64,000 bases of DNA from Roseiarcus sp036488815 (GTDB lineage Bacteria > Pseudomonadota > Alphaproteobacteria > Rhizobiales > Beijerinckiaceae), in contig DASXGX010000006.1 of the NCBI GenBank assembly GCA_036488815.1, forward strand, positions 1 through 64,000. The letters are read 5' to 3'. Positions 1 through 9,360 of this stretch are shown in pieces. A program made the position numbers and the translations under genes. Under the pieces are notes generated by a model. The model made no database searches and had not been told where the DNA came from. It was given only the letters and a program-made list of their open reading frames with translations. Every line of letters begins with the position of its first letter. Positions within the stretch are counted from its first letter, which is position 1.

Positions 1-303
1 GCGCGCGAGGGGCCGCGTGCGCTTTCAAGCCGCTTGTCCACAATCGTCGGCGCCGCCACCGCCAACGGATGCGCCGTTCGCCGCGCTTTCGCAAGGCGCA
101 AGTTGAGCTTTTGCTCAAAATGCCGTCATTCGCTCAGAAACTGGCCTCGCGGCGGGGAACCCGATCGCCTGCCAGGACGCGCCCGATTGCTGGCGCGTCG
201 GCTCCGCCGCGTCCAGCGCGGAGCCATATTTGCCGGGGCGGAGCCGCAAGCGATTGACGAAAGGCGGATGTTTCGCCACGCTGCAATCACACCGCGGCCG
301 CGC

Positions 304-345
304 CAATGGCGGCCCACCAGTCCATTGTGTCTCGCGTTGCGAGAC
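304..345. promoter_or_regulatory. Paired inverted repeats upstream of coxS
   Basis: Two inverted repeats lie side by side in the leader of the cox cluster. CAATGG (304-309) pairs with CCATTG (322-327). GTCTCGC (329-335) and GCGAGAC (339-345) form a perfect 7-bp-arm palindrome around GTT. The second ends 67 nt before the coxS start. They could be an operator or RNA hairpins. No promoter box is recognised and the role is inferred from position only. The rest of 1-412 shows no gene; its open frames look like GC-driven noise. Confidence 0.3.
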
Positions 346-412
346 CCAGGGAGCAGCGGCGACCGACGGACGCGCTCCGCGGCGGCCGGCGGCGCGCAAG
401 GGAGGACGAACA

Positions 413-910
<498 letters not shown>

Positions 911-998
911 ACTCATTGCTTTAAGCGCCGGACCGGCCCGATGGGGCTCGGCGGCGAACGGCCGTAACAACCATAACAGCGACAATTGGGAGTGTTGC

Positions 999-3365
999 AT
1001 GAACGCGACCGGCATTGGCGCCTCCGTCAAACGCAAGGAAGACATCCGTTTCATCACGGGCAAGGGGCATTACACCGACGACATCAATCGTCCCGGGCAG
1101 GGCTACGCCTATTTCGTGCGCTCGCCGCACGCGCATGCGACGATCAACGGTTTCGATCTCGAAGCGGCGCGCAGCTCGCCCGGCGTCGTCGCCATCTTCA
1201 CCGGCGCGGACGCGGCCGCCGACAAGATCGGCGCGCATGTCTGCGGCTGGACCATTCATTCCAAGGACGGCTCGCCGATGAAGGTCGGAGCGTTTCCCGC
1301 TCTGGCGCACGGCAAAGCGCTCTACGTCGGCGACCCCGTCGCCGTCGTCATCGCCGACAGCTATCTGCAAGCCAAGGACGCGGCGGAGAAGATCGTCGTC
1401 GATTATGGCGTCCTGCCCGCCGCCGCCGACACCGCGAGCGCCGCCAATCCGGGCCAGCCGCAGGTGCACGACTTCGCGCCGAACAACACCGTCTACAATT
1501 GGCATGTCGGCGACAAGGCCGCGACGGACGCCGCTTTCGCCAAGGCGACCCACGTGACCAAGTTCGACCTCGTCAACAACCGCGTCATTCCCAACGCGAT
1601 GGAGCCGCGCGCCGCGCTCGGCGAATACGATTCCGGCTCCGACGTCACGACGCTCTATACGACGAGTCAGAACCCGCACGTCGCGCGTCTGGTGCTTTCC
1701 GCCTTCCAGGGCATCGCGCCCGAGAACAAGCTGCGCGTCGTCGCGCCCGACGTCGGCGGCGGCTTCGGCTCAAAGATCTTCATCTACAACGAGGAGACGG
1801 TCTGCGCCTGGGCGGCCAAGAAGATCGATCGCCCGGTGAAATGGACGGCGGAGCGCACGGAATCCTTCCTCTCCGACGCGCACGGCCGTGACCACGTTTC
1901 GCACGCCGAACTCGCGCTCGACGCCAATGGCAAGATGCTCGGGCTTCGCGTCCACACGATCGCCAATCTCGGCGCCTATCCCTCGACCTTTTGGTCGGTG
2001 GTGCCGACCTATCTTTATGCGATCCTCCTGTCCGGCCAGTACGACATTCCGGCCATCTACGCCGAGGTCGACGCGGTCTACACCAACACCGCGCCGGTCG
2101 ACGCGGTTCGCGGCGCCGGGCGGCCGGAGGCGACGTTCCTCGTCGAGCGCATCGTCGAGATCGCCGCGCGCGAGACCGGGCGCGACCCCGCCGAATTCCG
2201 GCGTGCGAATTTCATCAAGACGTTCCCGCATCAGACGCCGGTGATCCTGTGCTATGACGTCGGCGATTACGTCTCCGCGCTCGACAAGGCGCTTGCCGCG
2301 GCCGACTACAAAGGCGTCGCCCAGCGCAAGGCGGCCTCAGCCGCCAAGGGCAAGCTGCGCGGCGTCGGCTTCTCCGCCTATATCGAGGCCTGTGGCCTCG
2401 CGCCGTCGGCGGCGGTCGGCTCGCTCGGCGCCGGCGTCGGCCTCTGGGAATCGGCGGAGGTGCGCGTCAATCCGGTCGGCACCGTAGAGGTTCTGACCGG
2501 CTCGCACAGCCACGGCCAGGGCCACGAGACGACCTTCGCGCAGCTCGTCTCGTCGCGTCTCGGCATCCCGTTCGAGAACGTCTCGGTCGTGCACGGCGAC
2601 ACCGACAAGGTGCAGTTCGGCATGGGCAGCTACGGCTCGCGCTCCGGCGCGGTCGGCATGTCCGCGATCTCCAAGGCGCTCGACAAGATCGAGGCCAAGG
2701 CGAAGAAGGTCGCCGGCCATGTGCTGGAGGCCTCCGACCAGGACATCGAGTTCAAGGAGGGCAAGTTCACCGTCAAGGGAACGGACAAGTCGATCGACTT
2801 CGCCTCGGTCGCGCTGCAAGCCTATATCGCGCACAAGTTCAACGGCCAGGAGCTCGAGCCAGGCCTGAAGGAAGGCGCCTTCTGGGATCCGACCAATTTC
2901 ACCTTCCCGGCGGGCGTCCACATCTGCGAACTCGAGGTCGATCCGCAAACCGGCGTTGTGACGATCGACCGATGGACGGCGGTCGACGACTTCGGCAAGC
3001 TGATCAACCCGATGATCGTCGAGGGCCAAGTGCACGGCGGCGTCGCGCACGGCATCGGCCAGGCGCTGCACGAAAGCGCGGTCTACGACGCCGACGGCCA
3101 GCTCGTGACCGCGAGCTTCATGGACTATTGCATGCCGCGCGCCGACGATCTGCCGTCCTTCCATATCGAGACGATCGAGACAGTTTGCCCCTCGAACCCG
3201 CTCGGGATCAAAGGCTGCGGCGAAGCGGGCGCGATCGCCTCGCCGCCGGCGGTGATCAATGCGATCACCGACGCGCTCGGCCATGAGAACGTCGCCATGC
3301 CGGCGACGCCGCAAGTCGTCTGGCGCGCCGCGCAAAACGCCGCGATGAAGCGCGCCGCGGAGTGA
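999..3365 (+). CDS. coxL: Form II CO dehydrogenase-like molybdenum large subunit
   Basis: This is the molybdopterin-cytosine-dinucleotide subunit of a xanthine-oxidase-family hydroxylase, 788 aa. The active-site loop reads AVRGAGR at residues 369-375. That is close to the form II signature AYRGAGR and lacks the cysteine loop (AYRCSFR) of true form I CO dehydrogenase. The catalytic glutamate is in GCGEAG (Glu742). The gene lies between the FeS and FAD subunit genes and should form an (SLM)2 heterohexamer. Form II enzymes may oxidise CO poorly or act on another small molecule or aldehyde, so the substrate is open. The tyrosine-to-valine change in the loop is unusual against the consensus as I know it. 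Confidence 0.92.
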   Translation: MNATGIGASVKRKEDIRFITGKGHYTDDINRPGQGYAYFVRSPHAHATINGFDLEAARSSPGVVAIFTGADAAADKIGAHVCGWTIHSKDGSPMKVGAFPALAHGKALYVGDPVAVVIADSYLQAKDAAEKIVVDYGVLPAAADTASAANPGQPQVHDFAPNNTVYNWHVGDKAATDAAFAKATHVTKFDLVNNRVIPNAMEPRAALGEYDSGSDVTTLYTTSQNPHVARLVLSAFQGIAPENKLRVVAPDVGGGFGSKIFIYNEETVCAWAAKKIDRPVKWTAERTESFLSDAHGRDHVSHAELALDANGKMLGLRVHTIANLGAYPSTFWSVVPTYLYAILLSGQYDIPAIYAEVDAVYTNTAPVDAVRGAGRPEATFLVERIVEIAARETGRDPAEFRRANFIKTFPHQTPVILCYDVGDYVSALDKALAAADYKGVAQRKAASAAKGKLRGVGFSAYIEACGLAPSAAVGSLGAGVGLWESAEVRVNPVGTVEVLTGSHSHGQGHETTFAQLVSSRLGIPFENVSVVHGDTDKVQFGMGSYGSRSGAVGMSAISKALDKIEAKAKKVAGHVLEASDQDIEFKEGKFTVKGTDKSIDFASVALQAYIAHKFNGQELEPGLKEGAFWDPTNFTFPAGVHICELEVDPQTGVVTIDRWTAVDDFGKLINPMIVEGQVHGGVAHGIGQALHESAVYDADGQLVTASFMDYCMPRADDLPSFHIETIETVCPSNPLGIKGCGEAGAIASPPAVINAITDALGHENVAMPATPQVVWRAAQNAAMKRAAE

Positions 3366-3406
3366 CCGCGGACGCCGTCTCGTTCCCTTTCCCTGGAGAT
3401 TTCGCC

Positions 3407-4201
3407 ATGTACGCCTTCGCCTATCACCAGCCAACCAATCTCGCCGGCGCGCTCGCCGAGCTCGCGCAGGACGACGCCAAACTGCTCGCCGGCGGACAGA
3501 CGCTGATTCCCACGATGAAGCAGCGGCTCGCCTCACCCAGCGTGCTGGTCGATCTGAGCAAGGTCGCCGACCTTGTCGGCGTCAGCCGCGAGGGCGACGC
3601 CGTGCGGGTTGGCGCGATGACGCGCCATGCCGACGTCGCGCGCAACCAGATCGTGCGCACCGCCATTCCGGCGCTCGCCGATCTCGCGGGCCTCATCGGC
3701 GATCCCGCAGTGCGCAACCGTGGCACGATCGGCGGTTCGCTCGCCAACAACGATCCGGCCGCCGACTATCCCGCGGCCGCGCTGGCGCTGGGGGCGACAA
3801 TCGTGACCAATGCGCGGCGCATCGCCGCCGGCGACTATTTCACAGGCCTGTTCGAGACCGCGCTGGAGCCGAACGAGATCATCACGCATATCGACTTCCC
3901 AATCCCCGAGAAGGCGGCCTATGTGAAATTCCGCAACCCGGCGTCGCGTTATGCGCTGGTCGGCGTCTTCGTCGCCAAGATCGCCGGCGGCGCGCGCGTC
4001 GCCGTGACCGGCGCCGGAGCGAACGGCGTCTTCCGGGTGGAGAGCTTCGAGCAGGCGCTTGACGCCAACTTCAACCCTGCGGCGCTCGAAGGCCGCAGCG
4101 TGCCGGCGGACGGGCTCGGCTCGGACATCCACGCCGATGCGGATTATCGCGCCCATTTGATCGGCGTGCTCGCGCGCCGCGCGGTCGCCGCGGCGGCTTG
4201 A
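3407..4201 (+). CDS. coxM: CO dehydrogenase-like medium subunit, FAD-binding
   Basis: This is the FAD subunit of the molybdenum hydroxylase, 264 aa. It passes electrons from the FeS subunit onward, probably to quinone. The two family FAD motifs are present: AGGQT (residues 28-32) and TIGGS (107-111), the latter followed by NNDPAADYP. The ATG at 3407 was chosen over an upstream in-frame start because CTGGAGA precedes it and the conserved MYAF N-terminus begins there. It starts about 40 nt after coxL and completes the S-L-M trio. Confidence 0.92.
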   Translation: MYAFAYHQPTNLAGALAELAQDDAKLLAGGQTLIPTMKQRLASPSVLVDLSKVADLVGVSREGDAVRVGAMTRHADVARNQIVRTAIPALADLAGLIGDPAVRNRGTIGGSLANNDPAADYPAAALALGATIVTNARRIAAGDYFTGLFETALEPNEIITHIDFPIPEKAAYVKFRNPASRYALVGVFVAKIAGGARVAVTGAGANGVFRVESFEQALDANFNPAALEGRSVPADGLGSDIHADADYRAHLIGVLARRAVAAAA

Positions 4202-4216
4202 TATCTGTCAGCAATT

Positions 4217-4240
4217 CGCCGCCGGCTGCGGCCGGCGGCG
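4217..4240. terminator. GC-rich perfect hairpin after coxM
   Basis: A perfect 10-bp inverted repeat (arms 4217-4226 and 4231-4240) with a TGCG loop begins 15 nt after the coxM stop. No U-tract follows, so it is not a classical terminator. It may partly stop transcription, or stabilise the 3' end of the SLM message, before the maturation genes. Confidence 0.35.
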
Positions 4241-4348
4241 TCTGTGCGCCGGCTCGCCGCCAGGCGGCGCCGATTGCCAAAGCGCGCCCTTCGGCCTATC
4301 CGAGCAGGAGAGGGGCGCGCCCGCCGCAGCGGGACAGTTGGAGCGGAG

Positions 4349-5290
4349 ATGACGCAATCCGATTTCCGGCCGCTTCCAGCGCCGGCCTCGATCGATGATA
4401 CGCTGGCGCTGCTGAGCGGCGCCCACTACGTCGCGGACCGCCCGTTGGCGACGGTCGCTTTCTTGAGCTTGCGCCTGGGGCGACCGTTGTTTCTCGAAGG
4501 GGAGGCGGGCGTCGGCAAGACCGAGATCGCCAAGGTTCTCGCTTCCTCGCTCGGCCGCCGGCTGATCCGCCTGCAATGCTACGAAGGGCTCGACGTCGCG
4601 ACAGCGGTGTATGAGTGGAACTATCCCGCGCAGATGATGGCGATCCGCCTCGCCGAAGCGGCTGGCGAGCACGACAAGGATCGCATCGAGCACGATATCT
4701 TCTCCGCGCGCTATCTCATCAAACGCCCGCTGCTCCAAGCTCTGGAGCCCTCCGCGGGCGGCGCGCCGGTCTTGCTGATCGACGAGATCGACCGCGCCGA
4801 CGAGGCGTTCGAGGCGTATCTGCTCGAAGTTCTGTCCGATTTTCAGGTGACGATCCCCGAGATCGGCGTCATCAAGGCGGAGAGTGCGCCGATCGTCGTC
4901 ATCACCTCCAATCGGACGCGCGAAATTCACGACGCCTTGAAGCGGCGCTGCCTTTACCATTGGGTCGGCTATCCCGACGCGGAGCGCGAAATCGCGATCC
5001 TGCGCGCCAAGGCGCCCAAGGCGCCCGAGCGGCTGACCCAGGAAATCGTCGCCTTCGTGCAGAAGATCCGCGCCGAGGATTTGTTCAAATCGCCAGGGGT
5101 GGCGGAGACCTTGGACTGGGCGAGCGCGCTCGCCGAGCTCGACGCCGTCGCGCTCGATCCGGCGCAGGTCTCCGACACGCTCGGGGTGCTCTTGAAGTAT
5201 CAGGACGACATCGCCAGGATTCAGGGCGCCAAGGCCAGCGAGCTCATCCAACAGGCGCGCGCGGAACTGCGCCAGGCGCAGATGGCGTAG
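4349..5290 (+). CDS. coxD: MoxR-family AAA+ ATPase, CoxD type
   Basis: This is a 313-aa AAA+ ATPase of the MoxR/CoxD group, chaperones that act with a VWA partner to mature metalloenzymes. Walker A is GEAGVGKT with Lys57; Walker B is in LLIDEIDRADE. Sensor motifs follow (TSNRTREIHDALKRRC). In Oligotropha carboxidovorans CoxD helps build the copper/sulfur-modified molybdenum site. The VWA gene that follows is the expected partner. ATG 4349 follows GGAGCGGAG; the open frame extends upstream but without family similarity. Confidence 0.88.
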   Translation: MTQSDFRPLPAPASIDDTLALLSGAHYVADRPLATVAFLSLRLGRPLFLEGEAGVGKTEIAKVLASSLGRRLIRLQCYEGLDVATAVYEWNYPAQMMAIRLAEAAGEHDKDRIEHDIFSARYLIKRPLLQALEPSAGGAPVLLIDEIDRADEAFEAYLLEVLSDFQVTIPEIGVIKAESAPIVVITSNRTREIHDALKRRCLYHWVGYPDAEREIAILRAKAPKAPERLTQEIVAFVQKIRAEDLFKSPGVAETLDWASALAELDAVALDPAQVSDTLGVLLKYQDDIARIQGAKASELIQQARAELRQAQMA

Positions 5291-5342
5291 CGAGACGATT
5301 CACGTTGAGTCCCGCGCCGAGGCGGAATGGAGGAGGTCTCGC

Positions 5343-6578
5343 ATGACCAGCGAGGCGCAAACGGCGGCAACCGGGGCGCTGGCCCGCAACATCCTCTATT
5401 TCGCGCGCGCATTGCGAGAGGCCGGCGTTCCCGTGGGGCCTGGCGCCGTGCTCGATGCGATCGCCGCCGTCGAAGCGGTCGGGGTCGGCGACCGCGCCGA
5501 CTTCCGCGAGACGCTGCACGCCGTGTTCGTCAAATCGCACGAGCATACGCTGCTATTCGACCAGGCCTTCGACCTGTTCTGGCGGCGCAAGGGCTTGCTC
5601 GAGAGAATGCTCGCCATGATGACGCCCTCGGCGCCGTCCAGCCCGCGCGATCCTCGCAAGCCCGAGCCGGGCGCGGCGCGGGTCGCCGAGGCGTTGTTCA
5701 AGACGAGGGAAGAGGTCGCCGAGCCGCCGCCCGCCCTCGAACTCGACGCGCGCTTCACCATGTCGTCGAACGAAATCCTGCGCGCAAAGGACTTCGCGCA
5801 AATGAGCGCGGCGGAGATCGCGGAGGCCAAGGCGCGCATCGCGCGGCTCGCGCTGCCGCAGGACCGCCTGCGCACGCGCCGCTTCATTGCCGATCCTGCC
5901 GGCGCGCGCGTCGATCCGCGCCGCTCCTTCCGCCGTTCGCTCCGAGGCGGCGGCGCCATCATCGACCTTGCTTTTCGCTCGCGCGCCGAGCAGCGCACGC
6001 CGGTCGTCGCGCTCTGCGACATCTCCGGCTCGATGGCGGAATATACGAGGCTGTTGCTGCACTTCCTGCACGCGCTCGGGCGGACGCGGCGGGTCTCGAC
6101 GTTTCTCTTCGGCACGCGCCTGACCAACGTGACGCGGGCGATGCAGGCGCGCGACGCCGACGAGGCGTTGCAGCGTTGCGCCGGGGAGGTCGCCGACTGG
6201 TCAGGGGGAACGCGCATCGGCGCGTCGCTGCTGCGGTTCAACCGGGAATGGTCGCGCCGCGTGCTCGGGCAGGGCGCGATCGCCATCCTCATCACCGACG
6301 GGCTCGAGCGCGACGACATCGAGGCGCTGGCCCCGCAGATGGAGCGGCTGCGCCTCTCGTCGCGCCGCCTGATCTGGCTCAATCCGTTGCTGCGCTACGA
6401 CGAGTTCGCCGCCAAGGCGCGCGGCGTGCGCGCCATGCTGCCCTATGTCGACGAATTCCGACCGATCCACAACCTCGCCAGCATGGAGGCGCTGTGCCGG
6501 GCTCTGTCGCGCCAGAGCCCAGCCGACGCCGATCCGCAAAAGCGGCTTCGGGCCGCCGGGGCGACGGCCGCGCCGTGA
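5343..6578 (+). CDS. coxE: VWA-domain protein, CoxE type
   Basis: This 411-aa protein carries a von Willebrand factor A domain with the metal-binding MIDAS motif DISGSM (residues 226-231). It belongs to the CoxE-like family, encoded next to MoxR ATPases in molybdenum-hydroxylase clusters. It probably works with the ATPase at 4349-5290 to mature CoxSLM. GGAGG lies about 10 nt before the ATG. The N-terminal half is helical and has no recognised catalytic motif. No membrane segment is visible, so cytoplasmic location is likely. Confidence 0.87.
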   Translation: MTSEAQTAATGALARNILYFARALREAGVPVGPGAVLDAIAAVEAVGVGDRADFRETLHAVFVKSHEHTLLFDQAFDLFWRRKGLLERMLAMMTPSAPSSPRDPRKPEPGAARVAEALFKTREEVAEPPPALELDARFTMSSNEILRAKDFAQMSAAEIAEAKARIARLALPQDRLRTRRFIADPAGARVDPRRSFRRSLRGGGAIIDLAFRSRAEQRTPVVALCDISGSMAEYTRLLLHFLHALGRTRRVSTFLFGTRLTNVTRAMQARDADEALQRCAGEVADWSGGTRIGASLLRFNREWSRRVLGQGAIAILITDGLERDDIEALAPQMERLRLSSRRLIWLNPLLRYDEFAAKARGVRAMLPYVDEFRPIHNLASMEALCRALSRQSPADADPQKRLRAAGATAAP

Positions 6579-6662
6579 ATGAACAGCGCCGCCGGCTTGC
6601 GCGCGGGCGCGAGGGCCGCCATGTTGGCGGGGCGCCGCAAGCGTATCGAGCCGGAGGGAGAT

Positions 6663-7307
6663 ATGAGCGACAGCGTCATCGAGCGCGCGACTGGTCAGAA
6701 GGCGACCATCAGTTTCGAGGGACGACGCTGCATTCACGCGCGGCGCTGTGTCATTGCGCAGCCGGGCGTGTTCAAGGCCAATGTCCAGGGACCGTGGATC
6801 GATCCGGACGCGGCGTCTGTCGAAGAGCTGATGTATGTCGCCCTCAACTGCCCCTCGGGTGCGATTCAGGTCGAACGCCACGACGGCGGCGAGCCTGAAA
6901 CGGCGCCGCTGGTCAACACGATCGCCCTTCGCGAGAACGGCCCGCTGGCGGTCCACGCGGCGATCGAAATCGGCGGCGCGCCTGCGGGCTTGCGCGTAAC
7001 GCTCTGTCGCTGCGGCGCCTCCAACAACAAGCCCTATTGCGACGGATCGCATGTCGGCGCGGCCTTTGCCGCCAGTGGCGAGCCAGCGACCAAGACCACG
7101 GAGCCGCTCGCGGCGCGCGACGGGGTCCTGACGATCACGGCCTATCCCAACGGGCCGCTCGGCGTTAAAGGCAATGTCGAGATCCTGTCCGGCACAGGCC
7201 GAGCCGTCGACCGGACGCAGGCTGCGGCCCTCTGCCGTTGCGGCGGCTCGAAGAACAAGCCCTATTGTGACGGCACGCACAAAGTCATCGGCTTTGTGGC
7301 GCCATGA
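6663..7307 (+). CDS. CDGSH iron-sulfur protein with N-terminal 4Fe-4S mono-cluster domain
   Basis: This 214-aa protein has an N-terminal divergent ferredoxin-like domain (cysteines in RCIHARRCV and NCPSGA). Two CDGSH motifs follow, each of the form C-x-C-x2-S-x3-P-x-C-D-G-S/T-H, which bind [2Fe-2S] clusters through three Cys and one His. It probably acts in electron or FeS-cluster transfer. The start at 6663 is preceded by GGAGGGAG; an upstream in-frame ATG at 6579 lacks such a site. Its place between coxE and the XdhC genes suggests a link to the cox enzyme, which is inference. Confidence 0.82.
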   Translation: MSDSVIERATGQKATISFEGRRCIHARRCVIAQPGVFKANVQGPWIDPDAASVEELMYVALNCPSGAIQVERHDGGEPETAPLVNTIALRENGPLAVHAAIEIGGAPAGLRVTLCRCGASNNKPYCDGSHVGAAFAASGEPATKTTEPLAARDGVLTITAYPNGPLGVKGNVEILSGTGRAVDRTQAAALCRCGGSKNKPYCDGTHKVIGFVAP

Positions 7308-7331
7308 ACGGATACGGAGAAGGAGGGCGCC

Positions 7332-7655
7332 ATGTTGAGCGCTGAAGACGACATCTTGGCCGCCGCGGAAAGCTGGCGGCGGGCGGGGCGCGGGGTTGCG
7401 ATCGCGACGGTGGTCGAGACCTGGGGCTCGGCGCCCCGGCCGGTCGGTTCGCATCTGGCGATCGACGGGGAGGGCAACTTCCTCGGCTCGGTGTCGGGCG
7501 GCTGCGTCGAAGGCGCCGTGGTGACCGAGGCGCTCGACGTGATCGCCGACGGCGCGCCCAAGACGCTGGAGTTCGGCGTCGCCGACGAGACCGCCTGGAA
7601 GGTCGGTCTCTCCTGCGGCGGCCGCATCAAGGTCTATGTCGAGCGGGTTGACTGA
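7332..7655 (+). CDS. XdhC/CoxI family protein, N-terminal half
   Basis: This is a 107-aa protein matching only the first domain of XdhC/CoxI proteins. The conserved stretches are GSAPRPVG and SVSGGCVEG, followed by a second conserved Cys (LSCGGRIKV). XdhC-type proteins bind molybdenum cofactor and help sulfurate and insert it into hydroxylases. The C-terminal Rossmann half is the next gene, starting at the stop codon of this one (TGATG). The pair therefore works as a split XdhC, an arrangement common in cox clusters. Confidence 0.85.
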   Translation: MLSAEDDILAAAESWRRAGRGVAIATVVETWGSAPRPVGSHLAIDGEGNFLGSVSGGCVEGAVVTEALDVIADGAPKTLEFGVADETAWKVGLSCGGRIKVYVERVD

Positions 7656-8359
7656 TGCGCCTCGACATTCTCTCGGCGATGAACGCGGCGCGGCGCGAGC
7701 GGCGGGCCGGCGCTCTCGTCACACACCAATCCGACGGCGCGCAGCGCTTTGTGCTCGCCGAGGACGTTGGCGGCGATCCGCTCGCCGAAGCGATCGAAGC
7801 GGCGCTGAGGTCGGGCAAGAGCGGCCTTGCCGAACATGAAGGCGAGAGCTGGTTTCTCACCGTGCTGGTTCCCCCGGTGCGGCTGGTGATGATCGGCGCT
7901 GTCCATATCTCGCAGGCGCTGGCGCCGATCGCCCGCATCGCGGGGCTCGATCCGATCATCATCGATCCCCGCACGGCCTTTGCGACGCCGGAGCGCTTTC
8001 CCGAAGTCCGCGTCCTCGCCGAGTGGCCGGAGGAAGTGCTCGCGGCGGCGCCGCTCGACCGCTACAGCGCCATATGTCTCCTCACCCACGACCCAAAGAT
8101 CGACGATCGCGCGCTCGTTCACGCGCTCAAGGCCGACTGTTTCTACATCGGCGCGCTCGGCTCGCGCAAAACCCACGCCAAGCGCATCGAGCGCATGCGC
8201 GCGGAAGGCTTCGACGACGAAACGCTGGCGCGCATTCATGCGCCGATCGGCCTCGATATCGGCGCGGTGAGCCCGTCGGAGATCGCCGTCTCGATCATGG
8301 GCGAGATCATCGCGGCGCAACGCAAGAAGCCGCTGCGGGCCGAAAGGACGCAGACGTGA
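7655..8359 (+). CDS. XdhC/CoxI family protein, C-terminal Rossmann half
   Basis: This 234-aa protein corresponds to the Rossmann-like C-terminal domain of XdhC (VRLVMIGAVHISQAL, then LLTHDPKIDD and IGALGSRKTHAKR). It should act with the preceding small CoxI-like protein in handling molybdenum cofactor for CoxL. The start overlaps the upstream stop by one base and the stop overlaps the next GTG start, showing tight translational coupling. Confidence 0.86.
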   Translation: MRLDILSAMNAARRERRAGALVTHQSDGAQRFVLAEDVGGDPLAEAIEAALRSGKSGLAEHEGESWFLTVLVPPVRLVMIGAVHISQALAPIARIAGLDPIIIDPRTAFATPERFPEVRVLAEWPEEVLAAAPLDRYSAICLLTHDPKIDDRALVHALKADCFYIGALGSRKTHAKRIERMRAEGFDDETLARIHAPIGLDIGAVSPSEIAVSIMGEIIAAQRKKPLRAERTQT

Positions 8360-9360
8360 AGTTCGGACCGATTCCGGTCGCCGAAGCCGAAAACGCGATC
8401 GTCGCTCATGCGGTGCGGCTCGACGGTCTGGCCATCAAGAAGGGCGAGATCGTCACTCCCGAGCGGCGTCGCGCGCTGAGCGCCGCCGGCGTCGAGGAGA
8501 TCATCGCCGCCCGCCTCGAGCCGGGAGAGGTGGGCGAAAACGAAGCGGCGCAGCAACTCGCCGACCGCCTCGCCGGGGCGCATCTGCGGCTCGCGCCGCC
8601 CTTCACCGGCCGCGTCAATCTCTTTGCGCGCGAGGCGGGCCTCCTGGTCGTGGACGCCGAAGCGATCGACCGCGTCAACGCCGTCGACGAGGCGATCACC
8701 GTCGCGACGCTGGCGCAATATCGAGTCGTCGCGCCCGACGACATGGTTGCGACGGTCAAGATCATCCCCTTCGCGACGGACCGCGCGGCGCTAGAGAAAG
8801 CGTGCGACGCGCTGCCAGCCGGCGGGGCGGCGTCGATCGCTCCGTTCCGTCCGCTGCGTTTCGGCGTCGTCTCGACGCTGCTGCCCGGCCTCAAGCCGAG
8901 CGTCATCGCCAAGACGCTGCGCGTTCTCGACGATCGGCTCGCACCGGCCGGCGCCTCGATCGCTGCCGAGGAACGGGTCGCGCATGAGACGACGGCCGTC
9001 GCGGCTGCGCTCGACCGGCTCGCGCCCGGCTGCGACGCGTTGGTGATCTTCGGCGCCTCGGCGATCACCGATCGGCGCGACGTGATTCCCGCTGCGGTCG
9101 AGGCCTTCGGCGGGCGGATCGAGCGGTTCGGAATGCCGGTCGATCCTGGCAATCTCCTGTTGCTGGCGCGGCGCGGCGCGCAGCCCGTCATCGGCGCGCC
9201 GGGCTGCGCGCGCTCGCCCAAGGAGAACGGCTTCGATTGGGTGCTCCAGCGGATCCTGGCGGACGTGCCGATCACCGGCGGCGGCATCGAGAAAATGGGC
9301 GTCGGCGGCCTTCTGATGGAAATCTCGTCGCGCCCTCAGCCGCGGCTCGGCGATGGCTGA
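8356..9360 (+). CDS. Molybdopterin-binding (MoCF-domain) protein
   Basis: This 334-aa protein has a MoCF/MogA-like molybdopterin-binding fold in its C-terminal two thirds (VSTLLPGLKPS; LVIFGASAITDRRDVIP; GMPVDPGNLLLL). The N-terminal part resembles proteins encoded beside MobA-like transferases in hydroxylase clusters. It starts with GTG at 8356, overlapping the previous stop (GTGA), and its end overlaps the next gene by 8 nt. Many genomes fuse this domain to the nucleotidyltransferase that follows, so the two likely cooperate in making the cytosine-dinucleotide cofactor. Confidence 0.82.
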   Translation: MKFGPIPVAEAENAIVAHAVRLDGLAIKKGEIVTPERRRALSAAGVEEIIAARLEPGEVGENEAAQQLADRLAGAHLRLAPPFTGRVNLFAREAGLLVVDAEAIDRVNAVDEAITVATLAQYRVVAPDDMVATVKIIPFATDRAALEKACDALPAGGAASIAPFRPLRFGVVSTLLPGLKPSVIAKTLRVLDDRLAPAGASIAAEERVAHETTAVAAALDRLAPGCDALVIFGASAITDRRDVIPAAVEAFGGRIERFGMPVDPGNLLLLARRGAQPVIGAPGCARSPKENGFDWVLQRILADVPITGGGIEKMGVGGLLMEISSRPQPRLGDG

